The notes beneath the pieces were generated by a model that was not told where the DNA came from, did no database searches, and worked only from the letters and a program-made list of their open reading frames with translations. A DNA stretch of 64,000 nt from Daphnia carinata. Its lineage: Eukaryota > Arthropoda > Branchiopoda > Diplostraca > Daphniidae. The position numbers and the translations under genes were made by a program. Below are positions 50,929 to 62,533 of this stretch, in pieces. Position 1 is the first letter of the stretch; every line of letters starts with the position of its first letter. The DNA is taken from NCBI RefSeq assembly GCF_022539665.2, contig NC_081338.1, positions 3,037,679-3,101,678 of the forward strand, written 5' to 3'.

Positions 50929-52105
50929 TGCATCCGCATTTTAGGGTAGCCGCGTCTATTATGCTGATTTCAATGCGATGGGTTGAATTGATAAGATGGC
51001 CGCGCTAAATCGTTTCGTGATGCATAGACGTCGATTCACATCGTGTGTGTTTGCCAGACGATACGTCCGGTAGGTAGGGAAGGAAACGCTTACAATTGAT
51101 GCCAGGTAATGTATGGTGGAGTGCCAACAATTCGTATCAAAGACAAAATATCGAATTCTTTCGTGCCGTTGAATACACTATTTGAAATAAAGGCTAAAAG
51201 CTTGATGACTTCCAATCAAATTCTTCCAGCTAAGAGAATAGGCCTTTCTCGTAGGCCCTCCTTCTTCTTTTGATCACGAAATAAACGATGTATACATATA
51301 TATATTTTTTTAAGTTTTCCTTGTTCAGTACGAGGTGCCACTTGAGGTTTACATGGGATGACTCTATTCGCTTGACTGGTTGGAAAAATCAAAAGCAACA
51401 ACTGACAAATGAAATGCTCACAGGCCACAGAAGAATCTTTTCCCTTTAGTTCTTCTCCGTCATTTAACTTTTCTTAAAAATTGATGCGCATCATCTCTTT
51501 TTCTGGCTAACAAAAATGTTTCCTATAAATATCAAAGGAAAAAAGGGGAAAAAAAAAGAAGAAATTCTCCCCAGTTGGAGCCACTCTCAATAAATAAGCC
51601 ATTTTTGTTTTTATATTTTACCTCCTCTCCTGAGGCTTCTTTACTTTGGCTCCAACCTCCGACTCTTCTATACGTTATGGTTAGCCAAAGACTTGTCCGT
51701 AGGGGCCGCCGAATAGCAAAAGAGTTGGATGGAGAGAGCAATTCTTTTACGATATGAATAGAAACTGGAGGGCGGTAGCGACAAATCGCTCAGCTCCCAT
51801 TAAAATGGCAGCAGACCGCACCAATGAAAAAAAAAAAAGAAACCAAAAAAAAAGAGCTCAATATTAATGTTTGCTTTATCATATCCAACATAATCGTATC
51901 TCATATCCTTTTATCCTATATACACACCGTCTGTATAAAGCCGGTGTCACCGAAAGCGCTCCAAACAGCGGCTGTCGTTTATGTTGCGTTCTGCTGTGTC
52001 TTTGACGAGCCGCTCCAAGTGGCCACGAAATGGTGAACAAATGCTGACCGACTCTGGGTCTTAAATTTTATTATGCGCACCGATTTTTACGTGGGGATCA
52101 GCACC

Positions 52106-52911
52106 AAATTGAACGCTGATTCCGATAAAATTCTTATTTTTTTCATTAAGCCAACCATTTTGGAAACACACTTTGTGCTGCATCGTGCTGGCGCTGTAGC
52201 GTACTGGCGCGCTAGCATTGTGTCAAATATTCGATATATTTCAAAAACGATTGACTTAATGAAAAAAATAAAATAATTTCCCCGGAATCAGCATTAAATT
52301 TAGAGTATACCCTGTGATATTCAACCAATTCCGATGAGTGTTAATTTTTGCAGAAAATTTTTTTAAGCCCGACTAAATAAGCCCGACTTGTTTTGTTATG
52401 GCGTTTTTTGCCTTTAACTAAAAAACCATAAGGCCAATTGAAAAATAAATTTGATTTCCATGATTAGCATTCAATTCTGAATCGAAATCATGTAATTCAA
52501 TCGAAATTTAAAATTTAGCCAAAAACGAAAAAGTGCAAAGGCTATAGCCTTCCCACTTTTGTCAAAATCGGCCAAAAACAAAATCTCTTGGAATGCGATG
52601 AAAATCACACAGTATAATCAAAATGTAACGCCGATTCAGAAAAAGCCATTCGTTTTCTTGTCAAGTTAGCCGTTTTTGAATTACACCCAATTTCGTGCAA
52701 AAAAATAAGAAAAGTCGGGCTTATTTAGTCGGGCTTAAATTTTTTTTCTGAAAGAACCGGAACTCATCGGAATTGGTTGAACACCACAGGAATATACTTA
52801 AGATGGAATGCTGATTCCGATAAAATTATTGGTTTTTTTCCATTAAATCAACCATTTTGGAAATACACTACTTTGTGCTGCATCGCGCTAGCGCTGTAGC
52901 GTACTGGCGCA
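52106..52911. mobile_element. Foldback (MITE-like) element, copy 1, with an adjoining partial unit
   Basis: The core element, about 52195-52911, has long imperfect terminal inverted repeats of roughly 200 bp. The left arm (to about 52400) matches the reverse complement of the right arm (about 52700-52911), including ATTCAACCAATTCCGATGAG and the doublet of AGCCCGACT copies separated by AAATA. The sequence between the arms encodes nothing recognisable. A further copy of the right-arm end (GCTGATTCCGATAAAATT to GTAGCGTACTGGCGC) lies directly upstream at 52109-52210 in the same orientation, so two units abut or are nested. No transposase is present, so it would be non-autonomous. The class and target-site duplication are not established. 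Confidence 0.8.
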
Positions 52912-55900
52912 AGATGAAGAAGGAAAAAGACTTGCGGAATCATTACGATTGCTGTTGTTCTCTTGTGTCAGTGATTATTATGGCGGTACAGGGTCATTGC
53001 TCTTGACAGCTTTGCTGGATAGCGTTATTGTATTAATGCAGTAGGCTCATACGATTTGACAACGCCCAAACTTTGTTCATGGTAAAATGTAACCAGATGA
53101 AGAAGATCAGAGGGGCTGATCAAACAAAGCATACTTTCATTTTCGTTGTGTTTTTTTTTCCCTATTTTTTGAGGGGGTTAACGTAGCCCCTTCCCTATCC
53201 CTTTTTTTTTCCAGACAGACCAACGCACTTACGTGAACAGACTTTTTTTTTTTTAATGCTTTAAGTACATTATTGTTGTTGGGGTTTTCGTGCATCGGGG
53301 CCCGGAGAATCATTGCCCTATAGTTCGTGTCACAGCATCTTTCTGTATATGCTCACTCCCTCTCTTTCCGTGTTTTTTTTTTTTTTTTTTCTATTCCAGC
53401 TTTTTGGGGGGTCGATTCCCACCTCTTCAGCTGATGCCTCTGAAAATACAAAGGCATGAATCTATTGTCAACTTCTCTTTCTGTACACCCTATATAGATA
53501 CACATTGAAGCCGCTCCATCTCCGTGTATGCGGATGGGCTCCAAGGGCTGATACTGTCGCCGATGTGTATACAATTTGAAGAGGTGCAGTAGATAGAAAG
53601 CGCACATTAATGTGAGGGGGGAAACTGAGAGAGGGGAGCAGCAGGCATCTTTAGTGGTCATACAATCATTGACAATTGACTATAACGTAGCGTTCCCAAT
53701 GCAAACGACTCATTGAGATTTTGGCAAGGGAACAGTAACAAAAAAAAAACTGTATAACGTAACCCTTCACTTCATTCTCCGCATTTCCTATTCATCTTTT
53801 CATGCATTTTTCGTTTCTGATTTCAATCAAAAAATGTTCTTCGGCCCGAGTAATGAGAACTGGATTGGCAAAGCTTTAAACTGGAGTTTGAAACGCGGGA
53901 CAGCACGATGGAAGAATACAGGAAAGTTGATGATCGTATCGCGCTGTTGCATGTTTTTGGGGAATACAAGATCATCGATATTCTTCAGGGTGTCAAAAAA
54001 TGATGTAAACACATGAATCCATTGAAAGCAGATTTTCAAAACAAGCACTTAAAAGGACACGGCTCGTCTCCCTCCTATCTTTTGTACGTCGAAAGCTTCA
54101 AGGATAGTGATCCACTCTTTTCCCGGTCCAGATCTATTTACGGTTCATAAATGAAGGATTTTTTAATGTTTAAGTAAATGTGTTTTTATATGCAAGTGAC
54201 AGCATCTCCAACAGCAAGGTAACGCACCGTGCAATACATGTGGGATTCATTGAAGGTCGAGCACACAACTCGTACTTTGTTGTGCATTAATCAGTTTGCC
54301 AGCAGTTGGGCATTTCGAAGCGCCACAAGTTTGAGGACTGGCGACAATCAACTGTTGAGGAAAATGATTTCCCGACCGCCACCTTTTTCAAAAACTAAAT
54401 ATCCTTCCTTAGGCCAAATCAATTCACACTTCAGAGAGCGGTAATGAGGGTTTTGAAATCAATAGAGAAAGCAAAACGAAGAAGATATTCAAAAATATTG
54501 AAATAGAAGTCAAGCAAAAGTGTCGTTGTGAAGAAACATTACGGATTCATTGTGTCAAAAGGTTGCTCGGCAGCCCTTATTTCCATTTATGCATACGCAC
54601 AATAATTCGGTTACCAAAAGTTGTTAATTTTCCGATTGCGCTTCCGACTCATATCCGGCTGGAGAGGAAACAATTCAACATTTCAGAGTCATCCAACTAC
54701 AAGCGTAGCGAAAAAGGATGTTGATTGTCGACCCCTCTCCTCCTATCTCCTCGTCGTTTCGGAGGGAAGAATACGAGACTATGATGTGTCTCCCTGACAA
54801 CGAAGCATCTGCTAGTTTCTAAACAACGTAGACACAGTCAGACATTGAGGGAGTGATGAGATGAGCGGACATTTGTGCACGGATCCATCATCGAGTAATA
54901 TCCGCAAGTATATTGTTGTGTGTCTGTGCGCCAGACCTTCATCACAGCCGCGCCTTAATCGGATTGCAGGGACAGCGACGACAACCGTGTGCCAATCGGC
55001 AATGGAACTCATCAACTAGCTCTTGTTCCAAATAGCTATTGTCCCATACGAGCGTATACTCATATAGGCCATTGCATAATCTACTTGTATAAAAACTCAT
55101 CTTCTTCTGTTTTTTTTTTTCTCTCTTCTTCTTCTTCATATTTCCCCCTTTTTTTTTCATTTCAGTAAGTCCCATGGTAGTTAACGCAATTTTGCATTAA
55201 GCACTATTCAAAAAGACGAGGTCCCTTCATTCTTAATTGGCTCCTCCGTTCCATGTTTCGTTTTCGAATTGGGTAAATCTTGTTCCTCCACAGTCTGCAT
55301 AATAAGCTTCGTCTGGTAAAACACGCAAACAGGGTCCCGAAACAAAAGCGGGATTTATCGTTGCAAACTATTTGATATAAGGACTAGAGCAGCGGCAGTT
55401 GGCCTGAATGAATCAAAACCACCAAAGAGATGAAGAAGAAGAAGAAAGGGCTGATTGCACACTCGAAGACGTCCAGTCTGCTGCCCGTTATCTTTATGAC
55501 GACATCGAGCCCTGTGTATGTGAGCGGTGCTATTTAATAATGCACATTTTGCATTAAGAGACAGGCAGCGTTTTCTTGTTATTGATAGGATTTTCGCAGA
55601 GTTTCCCACTTATTGTGCTCGTGTTGTCTAATACTCCGATCTGATAAAGGGTTGCTTATACGTTCTCGTCATTTACTCGGGCGGATTTCTAATAAGCTGT
55701 TGATAAAGCACCAAACGACCACCTTGGGGTGCAATGGTGCACAAACCAGGACTTGAACAAGAGGCTTGATACTCTTATACCATTGAAAACACTGAGCTAG
55801 ACGCATGAATCGGTGAATTGCGTCATCGTTATCCGGGGTAAATAGACGGTTGGGTAAAATCGGTGAAACAAATGCCGAGAAAACATATGACACTGTGTCT

Positions 55901-58900
55901 CTCTTCCGATGCGCTATGTTCTATACCGCTGTGTACGTGGCGCACACCTGCTGATAGAAACGTCGATAGGGGGTTTGCTTCTTTTCACGTGAACAAGGTG
56001 CACGACATCATACCCTGGCAAATAGTACAGGTTTGCATGTAAACAAACGTATAAGAGTGTACGCTACTTTGGCGCTGAATGGAGAAAGAAAAGATGAAAC
56101 GTACGCGAAGTTCGTATCCTTCGGTATAGTGTCGAAAGCAGAGAATGAAACTAAAGGAGAGATTCATGAGGTAGAAAAGATTAATATATATAGGATAATA
56201 GTTAAGACGCATGTATAAGGATCTCGGTAATAGAAATTGAAGGGACGGCGAGGTTTTATGTCGCTCTAAAGGGGGGAGATGGTTGGCAAGCGAAAGTTTG
56301 CATGGAAAACAGACTGTGTTTCTGTGTTTATGTCGACGGTAATACGAGGACTATAAGAACTGAGCAAAGGCTACAAGTTTATACCGACAGCTACAAGCAT
56401 GAAGGTCCAAATCCGGCCTATTGTGGATCATCAGCGCACCCACGTCCCTCTGTACTTTCCCTCGGTCACATCTGCTTCTGGACGCTGTCCCATGATGTGC
56501 TCATTGTATCCCAGTGTATAATAGATGGAACAAAACAATCTCATCTAGTCATCTAAATCGGTTCCTCTTACACGATGCAATTGTTGGGTATTAGGCTAGT
56601 AGATATCTATAAAATATGCGGTGCATATACCGTTACTTATACTGTACGAACGATCGAATGTACGATACTGAACTGACAATTGTTCTGGCTGCAATTCGGA
56701 GAACCAGTTTTTAAGTCTGATGTGTTGCATCTTTTTTGAATATCCTTCTGCTAGTATGTAGGTGAAACCGGAGCCCGTGTTGTGAATTCATACTTCGCAG
56801 CAATATTTTTAGCTGGGTGTTATATGCAACAAAGTACGTGTAGCACACAACATTTGCTGACAGAGTAAATTACCCCTTTTCCATAAAACAGTCGTTATGC
56901 CTACTGCGCACAACGTCCAAGATTAACAGCGTTGCTTTCAGTAAGTGTCCCATTGTCATCAGCATAGGGAGATGCAAACTTGGCATTTTACCATGGGCAG
57001 ATAGGACATCATTTAGGCCGTGTAAGTGTATACCCATGGAACTTCCGTTTAAGGACAAATTGCGTAGCTGATTCGCTTGCCTGAAGTAAATTACCAAGCG
57101 AGTGGGATGAGCGTTTTCTATACAGTGCCAGGAAGAGGAAAAAATGAAATAAAAAGAAATCTGTGGACACATCAAATAATGCAAACAGAAGGACAATACG
57201 AGTTTACATTCCGGTTTTTCCCTCGTCCTGAAAGTTGAGGAATACGAAGAGGGGGGACATAACAAAGTTTAGGAAGACGAAGGGGGGGACGTAAGAGAAT
57301 AAAACAGAACCCCATAGTCTTTGGCTCGGTGCCAAGGGCAGCCCAGTTTCTTGTTCTTGTAAATGTAAGTTGAACAATATGTCATCCATCCGTTTTTAGC
57401 ACACAGACACACACACACACACACAGTGAGACACAGAACTTGGTGACGCAACAATACTATTGTGTTCTAAAATACGTAGTTTGTGCGCCCAAACCAACAG
57501 CCCTCCCTTCCATGTTCCATTCTCTTTTTCTCTCCTATAGAAAGCAAATGACAATCTATTTCTTTCTCTTATTTGGCGACGTCAAAGACGTCCCGGTGTC
57601 CGTTGACGGGAAAAAGCAGTTAGAAAGAACGAGCAGCTGTATAGATGTAGGTGGACAATATCATTCAGTAACAATCACCGGCTTCCTCTACTGTTGATGA
57701 CGAAACAAAACGATCCGCTTTTTTTTTTGTTGATTCTGTCTTGCATTTTCTTTATTCGTTTTAAGGGGGACAGGAAATCTTGGTTTGGAACAACGCTACC
57801 ATGTGTGCACATCCAGAGCTTCTGGCAGTAAGATGCACGTATAAAATGTCATGCAAATATCTCCGTCCAAATTTGGAATCAAGCGCTTGTCAGTGGAGGG
57901 CGTATGGCGACCAAAACTTAAAAATTTTGTCCAGTGTCCTTTCTATACCGTGTGGTTTGGAACAAGCAGTAGCTAGCGAAAGAAGCTATAGAAAGAGTTC
58001 GTGTATATAGGTATAAACGAGCCGGAGCGTGTTGAAGGCGACATTATGACGTCAGTCTCGCCCCGCTAGGAGAAGATTTATACCAGCGGGCTTGTGTTTT
58101 GTGCGTTTGTGTGTGTGCGTGTCACGGCATCCTCTCACTCACTCATCATCTAGCTGGCCGCCTCATCGTCCTTGCGCCCCGCTTATTCTATGTTTAGCAT
58201 CCAACAGTGGTGGCATAACGGCACGATGCGGGAACGATGGCTTTTCCCGAAAACAGTCGCGCGAGCAGCTCATCACGCCTTGGCTGTAACAAACCCTTCT
58301 GTTTATTTAATATTGCCGCAGCGTAAAAACGGGAATAGGTCCGACTGTTCCATCAAGTCGTAACAGACGCTCCAGACTATAACCAATTCAAAGTTGCAAA
58401 ATGAATCTTTCTTAATTCTTTAACCACGGTTTTTAGAGTGGCTAGATAAAAAATTAAAAAATGGAAAAAAAAATAGAAAGAGCTTTCCGCTATTATTAGT
58501 TCATTATTGCTCCCAAAATGAAGTGGCCAAATCAAACTTCCACGTTGAAATACTCTGCTATGCATCCGTCGTGAATCAATCAGGAAGTATAGCGCTACCT
58601 TAAAATGGGCTAAAAGTAATTAAGTTTCCTATTTGACATTTTGGCAGATAAGTAGCTAGTAAAACATTGATATACGCTTTTATTTTAGCATTTCATTTAA
58701 TTTACAATCACGATTTGTTCCATGAAACGTTACAAGCAGATCGTTAAACAAGAGTTTGGTGGCAGGAGGTGAGGCTTACAACAAAAGAAACGAGGGAACC
58801 AATAGCGAAAAAGATCATGTGACGACGCTGGTTCCTTCCCATTGTTTCCCGAGGCTTTGGTATTTCCTGGCGGCCATTCAAGTTCCACGACCAATGGCTA

Positions 58901-59069
58901 TGAAGAACCCATCTAGAAAAAGACAAACATGGCTTCTTTGCCACACATGGACTTTCTCTTTTTCCATATTATTGTATTGCCAGTCAGACAAGCAGAAGAG
59001 AGCTGAAGATGTCTTTCATTTGACAACTAGAGATCTGCCATCTGACCAAACGCTAAATTTGTCCATGTA
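52912..59069. other. 6.2 kb without a recognised gene
   Basis: Homopolymer runs are much sparser here than in 11-53 kb (T17 near 53370, T10 near 55112, a CA repeat near 57407). Open frames of 60-131 codons occur on both strands, but none shows a known domain or a convincing exon structure. The longest is at 56870-57265 on the minus strand. Confidence 0.55.
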
Positions 59070-59700
59070 ATTGCCGATAGGGATTAATTGCGCTGTACCG
59101 TACTGGCGTACCAACATTTATCGCCGATTTATCCGTTAATTTCAGAAATATGTGATCTCATTGAAAATACAGCCAAAATTTTCGTGATTCTCAATTCTCT
59201 CTAATCTAAACCACTTTTTCTTCATTGCAAAATTAAAAATTATGGAGAAAAAACAAAATTAATGGAAAAGTCGGGCTTATTTAGTTGGGCTTATTTTGTC
59301 GGGCTTAATTTTCAAGCCCAACAAAAAGTAAACCACTGAGAATTATATAATAAATTACACTTTACACTCGAAATTAAACGCTGATTTCAGAAAAGTAATT
59401 GGTTTTCCGGTCAAAACAGCTAATTTTGAAATGTATTGAATGTTGTGCTGTAGCACGACTGCTCCGTACCATTCTAGCGCGCCAGCATTATTAGCGTTTG
59501 TTTTTTTAATTTCAGAAATTTGTGACCTCCTGAAAAATAAGAATCCATTTACGTAATTCTTGTTCATGTTGGATCTAGAGCACATCTGCTCATTGCAAAA
59601 TTGAGCCTTTAGAAAAGTACAAAATTGGTGATAAAGTCGGGCTTATTTTAACGACGGATTTATTTTCAATGCTGTATAACAGGGCTTCGACACTGGTTTT
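59070..59700. mobile_element. Diverged fragments of the AGCCCGACT foldback family
   Basis: This segment holds several degraded pieces of the family: the inverted motif AAGTCGGGCTTATTTAG at about 59267 with two further GGGCTTA copies, an opposing AAGCCCAAC at about 59315, a diverged end block at 59367-59480 (ACGCTGATTTCAG, then TAGCGCGCC), and a lone AAGTCGGGCTTATTTT near 59633. Spacing differs from the two intact copies, so these are older or rearranged insertions. Confidence 0.7.
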
Positions 59701-59809
59701 GGGAATATACACTAAATTATATATTTGTTGTATATTTTTGTTGCTACTTTATTCACTAGATGGCAGCATAACCTGGTCAGTAGATTCATAATTTTTTTTG
59801 CTTGTTCGT

Positions 59810-60545
59810 GATGCTAGCACGCTAGTACGCTATAGCGCTGTCAAATATTCGGTATATTACAAAAACGATTGTCTTAATGAAAGAAATAGCAATTTTACCG
59901 GAATCCGAAGTTTACTTTGAGTATGTTCTGTTATATTCAACCAATTCCGATGAGTCATAGTTTTTGTAGAAAATTTTTTTAAGCCCGACTAAATAAGCCC
60001 GACTTGTTTTGTTATGGCGTTTTTTGCCTTTAACTAAAAAACCATAAGGCCAATTGAAAAATAAATTTGATTTCCATGATTAGCATTCAATTCTGAATCG
60101 AAATCATGTAATTCAAACGAAATTTAAAATTTAGCCAAAAACGAAAAAGTGCAAAGGCTATAGCCTTCCCACTTTTGTCAAAATCGGCCAAAAACAAAAT
60201 CTCTTGGAATTCGATGAGAATCATCCAGTATAATCAAAATTTAACGCAGATTCAGAAAAAGCCATTCGTTTTCTTGTCAAATTAGCCGTTTTTGAGTTAC
60301 ACCGAATATTTGTGCAAAAAATAAGAAAAGTCGGGCTTAATATTTAGTCGGGCTTAATTTTTTTTCTGCAAAAACCGGCATTCATCGGAATTGTTTGATT
60401 ATCACGGGATATACTTAAGATTGAATGCTGATTTTGACAAAATTTTTATTTTTTTCATTAAGCTAACAATTTTGGAAATACACCGAATTTTTGTGCTGCA
60501 TCGCGCTAGCAGTGGTTCGCACTGACGTGCCAGTACGCGACAGCA
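59810..60545. mobile_element. Foldback (MITE-like) element, copy 2
   Basis: About 500 bp (59930-60420) are nearly identical to 52310-52800, with only scattered substitutions and 1-2 base indels. The same inverted arms and the AGCCCGACT doublet are present at both ends. In the right arm the doublet spacer carries a small insertion (TAATATTTAG in place of TATTTAG). The outer left end (TCAAATATTCGGTATATT) matches 52210 and the outer right end (GTGCTGCATCGCGCTAGC) matches 52880. The high identity implies recent activity or recent common origin. It ends about 450 bp from the stop codon of the small gene to its right. Confidence 0.82.
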
Positions 60546-60890
60546 ATCTCGGATGTAGCGCTGTAGCGGATTGAATCGTATTCCCTTCACTTTTAAGACT
60601 TATTTTTGCTGTTCAGCATGGTTTTGTTTTCAAAATTTACCGAAGATCTCGAAATTGGCTTTATTTTACGTGAAACATGACGTTTTTGAAGCCCAGTAAT
60701 TATCGTACTCGATTAAATATGTAGATCGAAGCCGAGCCATGATATATATAGTATCAAACCAGCCAATCTCTATGGGGAACTTGCAGAAAGCAGTACCACG
60801 GCCTACAAGCGCAGTCTTTAGTAACTTAGATTAACGTTTCAAGAATTGAAAGCAAAATATTTTAACAGTATTCATAGTTGTTCTAGTACA

Positions 60891-60896
60891 TTTATT
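60891..60896 (-). terminator. Candidate polyadenylation signal AATAAA for the small gene
   Basis: The minus strand reads AATAAA here, 98 bp past the TAA of the three-exon gene at 60994-61622. The hexamer and distance are typical, but no transcript evidence is available. Confidence 0.5.
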
Positions 60897-60993
60897 GCAT
60901 GTATCCGCTTCTACGACCCATCTCCACTCGTAGGTCTTATTCTTCTCTTTCACATCGCCCAATGCAACTTAGACCTATGCATGAGATTGACGC

Positions 60994-61622
60994 TTAATTA
61001 AGAGTAAACGAATTGTAATCCATTTTAAAAACGCCTTTTAGAACGGGTATTAGCCTAGCTGGATCAGATGTTTCCATCACTGGCCCTTTAATTTCTTGTA
61101 TGAACCCGATAGCGTCATTGGGAATTGATTCGGTAACAGTTGACGATATGCTAACCTGTGGAACATTCGTAAGATTTTCTTCTTGCTGTATTTCGCTATC
61201 ATATTCAAGCATTTTTTCCTGCAGTTTAGCAGAGCTGTCTTCAAACTGATCAAATAAAACTTCCTCCAACAAGCTCTAATAATATACTGATATTAGTTTG
61301 AAAGTAAAAAATACAAATTGAAATAAATCTCATACATGCTGCTGAGCTTTCAGCTCCAGCGTCTCCAGTTGGGCTTGTACCTTTTCTAATCGAACGATAT
61401 TACCTTCCAGTAATTCCTTTGTACGAACCTAATCACAGATAGAACACAGAAGTAAATTAGAAAATAATTCCAACGCACTTGCCGAAAGAATGAATCTTTT
61501 CTTACGCAATCATTCCGAAGGTGCTGAAAATGCTGTTTCAATGTAACCGCACAGACAGAACAAGAAAGCCCAGCCAACGCAATTACCAGAATACCACGTA
61601 GAATAGTGAAAACACAAACCAT
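60994..61622 (-). CDS. Unrecognised 163-aa membrane-anchored coiled-coil protein, three exons
   Basis: Exons 61506-61622, 61336-61428 and 60994-61275 join in phase 0 at both junctions (donors GTAAGA and GTATGA; acceptors GATTAG and ATTATTAG) to give 163 aa. The start ATG has a good context (AGAAATGG). Residues about 4-27 (VFTILRGILVIALAGLSCSV) form one hydrophobic segment, either a signal peptide or, with Cys and no clear cleavage site, a signal anchor. Residues about 31-105 are charged and Leu/Glu/Gln/Lys-rich, predicted coiled coil (KELLEGNIVRLEKVQAQLE). The tail is Ser/Thr/Pro/Ile-rich and ends VFKMDYNSFTLN. I do not recognise a family. It could be a small single-pass membrane protein of ER or mitochondria. 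The two short introns and codon continuity make it a believable gene, with nothing known of its role. It lies in the same orientation as the amylase, 756 bp downstream of it. Confidence 0.75.
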
Positions 61623-62378
61623 TTCTCTTGAGTGGTGCTACCTGGAATAAATTCGGCTTCGCAATTGGTTCCCAACTTAGATGTTTGGAAATGCTACGTT
61701 GTGATATGAGATGTTGATCTAGACGAAGAAAGTTTTCCTATTGCTCTGTTTATCCAGTTGTTGCGGTTTGCGGCGCTCGTTGGACATTGGCAGTTGCGCA
61801 ACTTTACTTCGGGATGCGGTCAGCATCGTTGTATGGGATCTGTATTTGTAGCGAGAAAGATCTGAAATTTATTTACTCCGCTGTATTTCTCGTATTGTAG
61901 GTACGTACTTATTCTTATTTACAGGAATGTTTTGGTGTATATTTGTACTGCAGCAAACCTGTTGACAAAAACATGGCAGCATTTCTTGCGACCGCAACAG
62001 AGGCCAACTGTGCGGCAGCTAGGGAGTGGTAGTTCTTGCAGCACCCTGCATTTGTTGTAAACTTTTGAATTGCATCGGCTTCAAGCAATGGCAGTCACTC
62101 ATTCCTGTATGCGCTAATTGATCAATAGTTTATTTAACCACCTCTTTAAAACAAACGCGCTTTTTTTTGCACTCTCTTGATAGTTGACGAAGTTTACATT
62201 TAGCGAAGTTTACATGTAGCGGATTTTACTTTAGCGAGGGCTGTGTGTTAGGTTGTATTTATCAAATGCCAATTATCTTTTAATCAATAAATTTATATTC
62301 TTTTCTCGGAAGATCAAGTTATGATAAAATGTGAAAACTCCTGTTTAACAAAGATAGCCAGTCTTTTCTTTGAGCCGT
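61623..62378. other. Intergenic segment between the small gene and the amylase gene
   Basis: These 756 bp hold the amylase 3' end and the promoter and 5' UTR of the small gene. No open frame of note is present. An acceptor-like CAG just before the small gene's ATG could mean a 5' UTR intron. Confidence 0.55.
62279..62284 (-). terminator. Candidate polyadenylation signal ATTAAA for amylase
   Basis: The minus strand reads ATTAAA about 95 bp past the amylase stop codon. A canonical AATAAA lies further on at 62129-62134. Either could serve. Confidence 0.35.
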
Positions 62379-62533
62379 TTATGCTGAAAACGGACTAATC
62401 TGGCATGAGCTCATGCCGAAATCGAAGACGTTAACGAAACCGCAGCGACCTAAATGATTTTTGGATGTGTAAGGAGCTCGGCCACCAGCCGATCCTGTGC
62501 AAGTGGACTGATTGATGTCACTTTCCCATCCGG
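62379..62533 (-). CDS. Amy: Amylase last exon
   Basis: It encodes [17 protein letters not shown], then [20 protein letters not shown], ending CQISPFSA and TAA at 62379-62381. Three Cys suggest disulfides within the extension. Confidence 0.92.

Larger units (their letters stand above)
20546..52105. other. 31.5 kb with no convincing gene; homopolymer- and microsatellite-dense
   Basis: Open frames in this stretch are short and dominated by poly-Lys or poly-Phe from A/T runs, and frames on opposite strands are open together, which is what simple sequence produces. The stretch is either 5' intronic and regulatory DNA of SoxD (whose first recognised exon has a splice acceptor, so a 5' exon lies upstream) or an intergenic desert. 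Good minus-strand donor sequences (GTAAGT) at 29060 and 39271 are possible 5' exon ends but are not proven. No tRNA, rRNA or transposase was recognised. Confidence 0.6.

Noticed and set aside
56870-57265. 131-codon minus-strand frame in the 53-59 kb gap
   Set aside because: No start context, domain or splice evidence; amino-acid composition is not distinctive.
22752-57425. Search for tRNA genes and well-known microRNAs such as let-7, miR-1, miR-9, miR-124 and bantam by eye
   Set aside because: No matching mature sequence or cloverleaf was seen. A covariance-model scan would be needed to exclude diverged ones.
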